Origin: Clonostachys chloroleuca
Taxonomy: Eukaryota; Ascomycota; Sordariomycetes; Hypocreales; Bionectriaceae
Length of the DNA: 64,000 nucleotides
Reading direction: 5' to 3'
NCBI GenBank assembly: GCA_037952775.1
Contig: JBANAY010000003.1
Location: 17,608,001 to 17,672,000, forward strand
This document shows, one piece after another, positions 55,998 through 64,000 of the stretch. Every line of letters begins with the position of its first letter. The first letter of the stretch is position 1. Made by a program: the position numbers and the translations under genes. The notes under the pieces were generated by a model that was given only the letters and a program-made list of their open reading frames with translations, had not been told where the DNA came from and ran no database searches.

Positions 55998-58930
55998 TTC
56001 TCAAAGTTTCTGGGATCAGTGACACCAGGTTCGCCCTTGGAACAACCAACGGCAATTAAATAGTACGGCGAAAGCGCCCCATTTACAAAGCAGAGGGATG
56101 GGTAAGAGGGGGCCTGTGTGATTCACAAATTTTTTCTCCAATTGCTGGTTGCCCTGGGTATTGGAGAGCTTCCCTATGCAGATATGCGGGCCTTTTTTTG
56201 TCGGAGGACTTTTGCCTGGTTGTCTCACTGAGGGGTGCCAAAGGACTTCTGGTAATGGTTCTTTAAGGGTCCAGGAGTTGTGTTGGGCTGATTAGATGTG
56301 TATCTTAGAAGGTCTACCTATGTAGAGTCGAAAGTCGCCCAGGCCTTTGAGTAGGAAAAAACATGGTCAGCAGGTGAGTGGAGGGCGGGCGCCGCAACTA
56401 AGCCGCAAGCATGGAAGCTCCCCGGAAGGACGCGTGATGGAAGAAGAATTCTTTTGGGCTGGGTAAGGCGCGGGATGGCAATCGATGAATGGCGGTTGGC
56501 CTCGCCTCTGGTGCATCACTCTCATGCAAGGACAATGCTGGACGCCGTGGTCTGGCGGGGTTTGTGCCTTGTTGAGCCTCTTGCCTGGTTTCAAGCCAAT
56601 GTGCAGCACACCGGCCAGGATGCGGGAAGCAGCGAGATGTGACGGGGCCGAGGGACGACAAATGGAGGATGATGGGGGCAAAGACGGACAAAATAGGTGG
56701 GAGACGTTTGGGAATGGGGAAAAAGCCAACGGCCAACGGCGAGAAAGGAAGCAAGGAGGGAAAAGTATAACGGAAAACGGCCACCAAAGGAAATCATGAA
56801 GTGTTCCTCCTGTGTCTCTCACCTTTAGTGCCAATGCCGTAGAGTTAGCGCGATCTGTGGGCTCTTTCCCTCCAGTGTTGATTAATTCGTTTTGAAATCG
56901 ACGGATTGATTATTAGATTTTTTGAAACAAAGACGATGGCAAATCTCGGGGCAATTCGGTTGATCAAGCTGGAGGGAGAGGAGGACGAGGACTTTGAATC
57001 AATGCACCGAACGACTCGACGACTCGATCGACTTGGTCAGGCGAGGTCAAGCCGCCCGGTCACAAATCAGTTCAGGGGACAGATGCCGGACCGCTGTGCC
57101 CCCATCAGTACTTGCCTTGCCTGTATAGATACCCAAGGGCTGGCAGGGCTGGGCTTGGGGCACGCGGCATTCATGGAAGCTTGTCAATTAATCATCCTTG
57201 CTGCTGGGAGCCGCAGGTATAGAGACAAAGAGAATGCCAACAAGGCTTAATTAAATGAGCCGAGACAACAGACCAACAGAGATGCAATCGGCATTGTCGC
57301 AGGGTCCAGGGAGGGGTTGGCTGCAGACTCCAGCGGGGGCATGGCCTGTAGGCAGTCCTTAGGCTTCAGAGCCGCGTATCAACTTGCCGACCTAACCACA
57401 GTACTAAACCAGCCAGGATCACCACCAAGCTGTGTGAGGCAGTCAACAGGTACATGCCTGCAGAGTACCTCACCTTATGTATGCCAATGCGCCCTAACCC
57501 AAGTCCGAATTGCGCGCCGTAGACCGCAAACCCCGTGGTGGTGGTAGTCCTAGTGGGGGTTGTTTGGGGCATAGTGGAAGTGGTGAGGGGCGCTCGGGGC
57601 TGTTTCCTAGCGCGGGGGTCGCTGTAACTTACTTTGCCTAGCGGGTGGCTAGGTACCTGTACTACCACCCTTCACTGACGGCATCCGCCGGCAGCAGAGA
57701 GACGGACCAAGCTCAGACAGGCTCTCCAGAGGCAGGAGCGATGCCCGCGAGAGGCGCAATTCGTTCTTGCACTGTTCTTCGTGAGGTGGTTTCAGGATGA
57801 AGCATCTACATCCAGGATTTCCTCATGGCCGAGACTGAACATCATCAACAATGGGACGTCAAATTCATACACCCAAGCAGAGCATGGTCGTGCTCCAGTG
57901 TGCCAATTTCCATGTCACCACCAACCTCCATCCCGGTGGATAGACAGACAACCCACACAGGACCACCATCTTTTCGTTCCCTTGTCCCGTGATTGAGCGT
58001 ACCTGTTCCCATCCAACTTTACCTGGACTGACACGCCATACGACGTCGTGTTTCTTACTGCAAATGGGGCCCGGAATGCAATTGTCACTCGTCCAGGGAA
58101 CCGACACGTACTCCTCTCTCGGCAGTCCCCAGACAGTCCCTGACTATCCGGTACTGGCACGTTGTGCAGCACAAACATCTCCTCGCCCACTGAATGCCTG
58201 CTTCCCTCTTCTCCTCCCTTCCACCGCAGCCTATCATTCGCTAGACGGACGTATACGTAATGGCTGTGGGTTCTGCAGAGCCCTCGAGCCATCAGGCCTC
58301 TGCATTCCAAATAGACAAGACGATGGCGTGCGCCATGGTGCGATGGGGTGCCGACTAAACTCCGACTTTCCACCAGACAAGCCTCTAGCTACCGGCTCAG
58401 ATGCTAACCAACCTGAGTAGTCGGTCAGGCCTCTCACCGTGCCAAGTCGCTCCGTAACGGCTGTCAAAACAACGGAAAGGCGAAACAAGCCGAGACGAGA
58501 TGATAAAACAAAGCCTAAAAGGACAGCTTGCCATTCTGCCATCCTGCTGCTTCGCTGGAACAGTCATCCAGGGGTGGTTGCAGTGGAGTCACAATGCCGC
58601 GGTGTATCTTGCCGCTTGACTCATTCAGCGAGATCGCTCCCGGTGATCAACTTGCTGGTGAGCCCAACGTTGGGTGCTGCAGAACTGGCTTTTGATCTAT
58701 AACTACCTCCTTGGCCAAGTGGAAGAAACATATATCAACAGCCTTCTACTCACCCTCAGGCATTCATCACCAACAAGTCCACCTAGCCAATCAGACTAGT
58801 CTTCTGCTAGTTTACCCCGGTCCGGTTTTATGTTGTACTTACCTGTTCTTAGTCTGGAGTCGGCACTCGCTTCATTTACTAGCTACGGCCCGGACAAGAG
58901 AACGAACTATTTGGCCCCCAAACCAGCAAC
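55998..58930. other. Intergenic region between divergent Zn2Cys6 and GNAT genes
   Basis: 2.9 kb with overlapping 60-150-codon frames on both strands but no domain, splice pattern or RNA gene. The 56367-56834 minus frame is a low-complexity Pro/Ser/Phe stretch and not called. Confidence 0.5.
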
Positions 58931-59692
58931 ATGACCTCGCAAGCATACCGTCTTCGCCCAGGCCGCAAATCAGAGGCCTCCGGGATTTGTACAGATCTAT
59001 TCCTTGACACAATTGGGCGTGATGCCCTAATAGACATCCTCTACCCCACCCGGCACAAGTTTCCCGTTGAGAATGCTGCAGACATTCGCCGCCTCTTCTA
59101 CAGGCGAACCTGGGAACCAAACTTCATCTTCACTGTCTGTGTCGACAGCGCCGACAAGCCTGTCGGGTTTTCGTTCTGGAAACGGCCCTTGAGTAGCCTG
59201 ACCTTTTACGAGCGCTGGATATCGCCGTGTAAGTCCACCACCCCAGTCTCGCCACAATGAGTTGTACGAGGAAACTAATTGAGGGGCCAAACCCGAGAAG
59301 ATAACTGGTTCGGGTCTCTCGTCCGAGCCTTTCTCTCCCTTCGGGACTGGCTGCTCCCACTACGCAATCTTGACAAAAAGGCTGCGAAGACATTCGTGCG
59401 CGTGTACGAACAAGTCACCCCTCAGTACCTGAATACTGATCGGATGAAGAATGCACACTACCTGAGCACCCTGGTCGTCGAGCCCAAGCTTCAAGGATCT
59501 GGGCTTGGAACCGTCCTGCTCAAGGATGGTCTGCGTAAGGTTGAGGAGGAAGACCCGAATGCCCCATCCTGGCTGGTCGGTGTCAAGGGCGTGGAGGGCT
59601 TCTACGGCCGCCAAGGCTTCGTGGAAGTTGGAAGGATGAATGTTGGAGAACTGTCACACTGGAGAGGCGGAGCTATCATGATCAAAGAATAG
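58931..59692 (+). CDS. GNAT-family N-acetyltransferase
   Basis: Two exons, 58931-59228 and 59301-59692, intron 59229-59300 (GTAAGT donor, AAG acceptor chosen because nearer AGs create a stop). 229 residues. The acetyl-CoA binding motif A is visible: HYLSTLVVEPKLQGSGLGTV followed by LLKDGLRKVEEE, containing the Q/RxxGxG/A signature as QGSGLG. Motif B follows with SWLVGVKGVEGFYGRQGFVE and the usual FYxxxGF. The N-terminal half has YRLRPGRKSEASGI and PVGFSFWKRPL, with strands typical of the fold. Substrate unknown; fungal GNATs of this type are usually annotated only as acetyltransferases. Confidence 0.85.
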
Positions 59693-60568
59693 ACGCCAAG
59701 GCTGTCATGCATACGATGGCTAATTGGACTAATCAACCATACGAAGCAGCCTTGGCCTACAATCACTGGTCATGTGCGGAGTCTCATGATTTATCGTTTA
59801 TTATTTCGGCACATTAACAAGCCATTCCCCGTGAAGTCTACCGTAGCTCACTATTCTACATGATGTGACCCGCAGTGGTCTCGAAATACTGCACTCAGCT
59901 AATCCTAGGAAAAGAAGCAAAGCAAGAATTCTTGCTGATGCGTAGCCATACACCAACTTTCCCAGTGTAGACACGAGATGGTCCAAGTGAGCCTCAATCG
60001 ATGGCCAAGAGATGGCCAACTGCTCCTTCGTATATAGAGGACCGACATACGAATATCCATGAACGGACAAGCTCCAAGCCAACTGACATGGCTGCACTCC
60101 GCGATTCCAAGCAGCGTCGTCGTTGTTGTTTTTTTCTGGTTTTCTTTCTTTTTGTTCTTTTTTTTTTCGTATTTCGAAAATGAAATCAACACCCCATGCA
60201 TTCGGACGAGCGACACGTTTTATCTGATGTCGGCTGAATATGATCGTGAGAGGTTCGAAGAAAGTAGGTGGGCTTAAACAATATTTCTATGCTCTGGTCT
60301 GTTGCTGTGGTGCCTATGGTCGCCCTATAGAACTGGAAGCAATATGCTAGCTGTATAATAGTTGTTTCATGTGTTTGAACTGGAATTAGAACATGGCGCA
60401 GAGGAGTGCGTCCAATGTCTGAAGCAGCGTGGAGAAAGGTCCAGAAACCCTTTCTCCCTTTGAACATCAAGGCTGGGCCTCGATTGATGCAAACAAAATG
60501 CGACAAGCTGATGCTTGGCTGACTGACAGCAAGGCCAAGTGATGATGCCAGTGTAAAGGTTCAAGAAG
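59693..60568. other. Convergent 3' region
   Basis: 876 bp between stops. T-rich tract at 60121-60170. No coding or RNA signal. Confidence 0.5.
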
Positions 60569-63500
60569 TTAGACGAGGGTCCAAGAAGTCAGATCCTCCT
60601 GGTCCTCGCCGTTGTCGTCGCCGCCGCTTGATCCAGCTGCGTCAGAATTGGCAGGGACTGTACCAGATCCAACGGAAGATGGATCGCGGCTGGGCGGCAT
60701 TTGAACAGTGCCAATTCGGCCAAGGCCGGTTTGGCTGGGCCAGCTCGAGATTGCACGGCCTTGGTGGCTGACCTGGGTAGCTTCTCTGGCACGAAAAGGC
60801 AGTTCAAAGTAGTTCCCAAGGGAACTTTTGTAGCTCTGGTCATCATGGAACGGAGGGCCAGGAATCTGCGGCACTCCATGAGAAGCCGAAGAATAGGGGC
60901 CAGACCCAGGGCTGCTCTGCTGTTTGTACTCCAAGGCATCGGCCGGACGGAAACCACCCGAGGCCAGCTTGGGATGGTGCGCCTCGGCCCGATCTGCTGT
61001 CATTCGAGTAGGTAAATACAAATTTGTGTTTGCAGGTTCATGATGGAGGTTCTCTCTCCCTGGTACGCCAGTGGTCTGGCGAAAGAACATGCTTGGAGCT
61101 TCTGGGCACTAGCCGTCGCTTTGAGAATGTTGAGATGAACCTCCATAATTGTTGAGATGAGTCGGCGTGGCTCCTTCGCCTGCAAAACGATATGGGCTAC
61201 GCCTCTGGTGATCGTTAAAGGCCATGAGCGGGCGTGCAGGCTGTCCGATGGTGCTTTGCTGACTTGAAGAGGTGTATGGACTGGGAGACTCGAATTCCCG
61301 TCTGGGGGGGCCAGATGGAACATACGGCCCCATAGGTTGACCGTAGAGAGAAGACCTCTGCTCGGATACTGATCTCCCCCTCGGCTCAGAATGGTGGGGG
61401 CTGCGACGACGAGGCTGGATTGGCAACGGCCTATTCGTGGCATCAAACCGACTACTAGCAGTAACATACGAGGACTGCGATGGAAGGATAAAGCTGGTAT
61501 TCGTCTGGAGACTCAGAGAAGGCTCAGTCTCGCGCTCTCCGGAGAAGGTTCTGGCCCTCTTGTAGCCCGATGTGCTCCCTTCAATGTGTCCGATGCTCAG
61601 ATCACCTGCTTCTGAAGCCTTTCTTTTGGCCTGGTTTCGAGCTCGAGCCGTAGCACCCGGGGCGGTTCTGTTGCCGCCAACAATGTTGGGGAGGAACTCG
61701 ACCTCAGGTAGGTCATCAATCCTCCCAGCCTCAAGCTCATCTCGAAAGCGGTTGATCAATTCGAAGACTTGGTCGGAGGTCTTTCCAACACCCAAGTTGT
61801 TGATAACCCATCTAGGGATATCCGCGACGGTATCGGTGTCATCCAACTCCGCTCCAATACCAGGCGCACCCTGCGCCATGAGAGCCTCGTCAACACGCTC
61901 CTGCTCTCTCTTGCGAAGGGCAAAGGTCCAGTCTTTGAGATAGGTCGGTCTCCCCTTGGCGATGTTCTTCTGGCTCCAATTCTGGATCCTTGTAGCCTGC
62001 TCCCGGACAAGTTTGATCTGGGTCTTGGCATACAACCCGCCGTTGCGGTATCTGGTCCGTTGATAGTGCTTTCGGCAGAAGAAGACCCAGACATGGTTGG
62101 GAATCAGCAACGTGCAGGCTTTGTTTCTGCCAAAGAAGTGAGAGATGGCCTTTCTGGGGCCGGCTCCGGTCTTGCAACCGGGAGTACAATGGCAGAGCCA
62201 TGAGCCATCTTCTGAATCGTCCTCACTGGCATGCGAACTGTTCTCGTGGAGAGACTGTGGCTTCTGAGGCTGGTTTGGATCGGGATGAGTCATCGTTGAG
62301 AAGCCTTCTACTGATGGCGACGTTGACACTGGGGAAGGGGCATATGGAGTTATCGCTGTCGAGTTGGGGTATCTCTCTTCGCTCCTTTCTTCTCTAAGAG
62401 CAGCTAGTGATCCAGGTGCACGTCTGTAGTCACCCATCGCAGAAAATGATGGCTGTCTATGATGATCAGAGGGCGTTACAGGCGCTGGAGCCGAAACTGC
62501 TCGCTTGTGGAAGCTAAATGGCGGCCAGGGGCGAGTTCCAATGGGTTGAGTTGAGCCGCTGCAGTATGCCGATCAGTTCTCAATGATCCAAGAAGAAGCT
62601 AAAGAAAAGGGTGGAATGAAGAGGGAGGGCTTCTAGAGGCTGGTGGTTAAGCGGATAAATGTAAACGAAAAGGGAGGAAACGCAAGGCTTTATAGTCAGC
62701 GCGCAGCACAGGAAATGCGCAAAGCCAAAGGCCAGGCAGCAACTTGCTGGTAAATGAGCAAAAACAATGAATGAGAGCCATTGTGGCTCACGGGCCCAAA
62801 GGAAAGGGGCTGCTCGTGAGCGGCAGTGAATCATGGTCAAAATATCGTGATCGATAAGGTCACCGCTCTCGGCGAGACAATAAGGAGCCAATAATAACCA
62901 TTACAACAATTGACAATAGTGCTCAGGGGAGAGGGAGGGGATTTTGAGCGAGTGAGAAGGCGATTGCAAGCGAACAACAAAGCAGCCCAAGACGCTGATT
63001 CACTCTTTCTGGCCAGAGGGCAGTAGTAAGAGGCACAACAAAATCGAAGCATCCTCGTGACGTACCTAAAGTGCGGTGAAGTGCCCGCTGGGTCGATCTC
63101 AAGCCTCCTCAGAGCTGGAATCGCTTCTGACTGTCTCCTTGAGTGAAGAGATCTGTCTTGTCGGTTTCCATGACTGAACGGCAGCCCTCTAGATGCAGCT
63201 GCTGGAAAGCTTGGGTCGGTTGCCGAGCGACGTGCTGGGATAAATATCGGTGAATCTTCCCGCACCGTCGCAAGTTTTGTATCCGCTGGCCTGAGCTCTA
63301 TCGGAAACGTGCTAGGCAATTTGACATCACCAATTGTCGTAGCTGAAGACGATCTTGTATGCGATCCAGAGTATGATGAGGATACGTAGGACTGGGTGCT
63401 TCCCTGGCTATGCGAGTATCGATGCGAAATATTGCGCCAATCGGTTGGAGAAGGGTTCGGGCTGCCATCTTCCCTCCCCATAGATCTAGTCGACAAACTT

Positions 63501-63853
63501 GCCAGAGCCTTGAAGGCAGATAGTCTTGCGCCATCCGTAGAGTGCGTAGGATCGTTTGCTAACGGACTGGAGATCGCATAATTACGCGAATCTAAGGATG
63601 TTAGGTCTTGTCCTGAGGGCATGGGCGGGAGGGAGATCGAAGTTCGCGCAACATTTCTCATAGTGTTGCCGGGATAGCCATCTCCCTGTCCCTGGCTATG
63701 GGCTCCAAGTGCTGAATCTAGAGGAGGGATCGGTGATGACAGACTATACTGATCACCTTCCCTTGTGTGTGTTTGTGCGGGACGCACAGAGCCATCTTGC
63801 TTTCCTCCTTCGCTGGTTTGGCCTGACCTATTAAGAAGTGACTCGATGTCCAT
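60569..63853 (-). CDS. Large conserved fungal protein of unknown function with Cys/His-basic central block
   Basis: Three exons: 63066-63853, 61141-62558 and 60569-60996, introns of 507 nt (62559-63065) and 144 nt (60997-61140); 877 residues from MDIESLLNRSGQTSEG (an in-frame Met five codons upstream exists). The ends are disordered, Ser/Pro/Gln-rich. The conserved core is in exon 2: DGSWLCHCTPGCKTGAGPRK, AISHFFGRNKACTLLIPNHV, WVFFCRKHYQRTRYRNGGLY and KTQIKLVREQATRIQNWSQK, then TYLKDWTFALRKREQERVDE. It resembles a Pezizomycotina-specific family of putative nuclear proteins with several Cys/His residues; I do not know its function. The last donor is GTTCAT, weak, but phase and the reading EYKQQSSPGSGPYSSASHG on the far side support it. 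Confidence 0.65.
62559..63065 (-). other. 507-nt intron in the large unknown gene
   Basis: Donor GTACGT at 63065, acceptor CTGCAG ending at 62559. It joins AGTSPHF to SGSTQPIGTRPWPPF in frame. About four to eight times longer than nearly every other intron in the window. Confidence 0.6.
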
Positions 63854-64000
63854 CACGGTAGCAGACAATGTGAGGCTTCTATTGCCCCAGGATATTGCGA
63901 CGGCAACTCAACGCGCAACCGAATCTTCTTTCGATACGAAAGTCCCCATGACACCTCCAGCATGGGAGTATCAATCGGTTGCTCGCTACTACGCAACTAG

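Noticed and set aside
56367..56834. 155-codon minus frame
   Set aside because: Phe/Ser/Pro low complexity, overlapped by other frames, no splice or domain support.

Overview
The window is nuclear DNA of a filamentous ascomycete (Pezizomycotina, most likely Sordariomycetes). Genes are spaced about 3 kb apart and carry 0-4 short introns of 48-144 nt. These have GTRNGT-like donors, CTRAY-like branch sites and YAG acceptors. The products are typical fungal ones: Zn2Cys6 regulator, GPI-anchored Ser/Thr-rich cell-wall protein, VTC1, SPX protein, AIP1, AP-3 mu. There is no bacterial operon structure, no CRISPR array and no intact transposon.

Layout. 1-18.6 kb is dense and conserved: NUP133 (-, cut by the left edge), AFG1-type mitochondrial ATPase (+), TRAPPC2L (-), mitochondrial malonyl-CoA:ACP transacylase MCT1 (-), AP-3 mu (-), a small spliced DMO2/DUF4536 gene (+), exosome RRP4 (+), fatty aldehyde dehydrogenase (-), mitoribosomal mS35 (-), ALG13 (+). 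18.9-32.4 kb holds AIP1 (-), a GPI-anchored Cys-rich protein (+), an AHC1-like zinc-finger gene (-), an Alba-domain gene (+), VTC1 (-) and a Tctex-type dynein light chain (+). 32.4-42.8 kb is sparse: one tRNA-Arg(UCU) with an 8-nt intron, an F-box gene (+) and a family-31 glycosyltransferase (-). 42.8-45.1 kb is a 14-exon argininosuccinate synthase copy that looks broken. 46.3-64 kb holds a SIS-domain sugar-phosphate isomerase-like gene (+), an SPX membrane protein (+) behind a 4-kb gene-free stretch, a Zn2Cys6 regulator (-), a GNAT acetyltransferase (+) and a large conserved Pezizomycotina protein (-).

Most genes are housekeeping. Four encode mitochondrial products (AFG1, MCT1, DMO2-like, mS35). 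VTC1 and the SPX protein both belong to phosphate/polyphosphate biology, and a CACGTGGG site of the PHO4/NUC-1 type lies 0.3 kb upstream of VTC1.

The most useful anomalies are these. Three highly conserved genes (MCT1, RRP4, SPX) each lose frame by exactly one base inside a G/C homopolymer, which points to systematic homopolymer undercalling in the assembly rather than three pseudogenes. The argininosuccinate synthase copy has independent lesions of different kinds and is a credible real pseudogene. Two 15-bp tandem repeats sit just downstream of stop codons. I found no convincing previously undescribed system.
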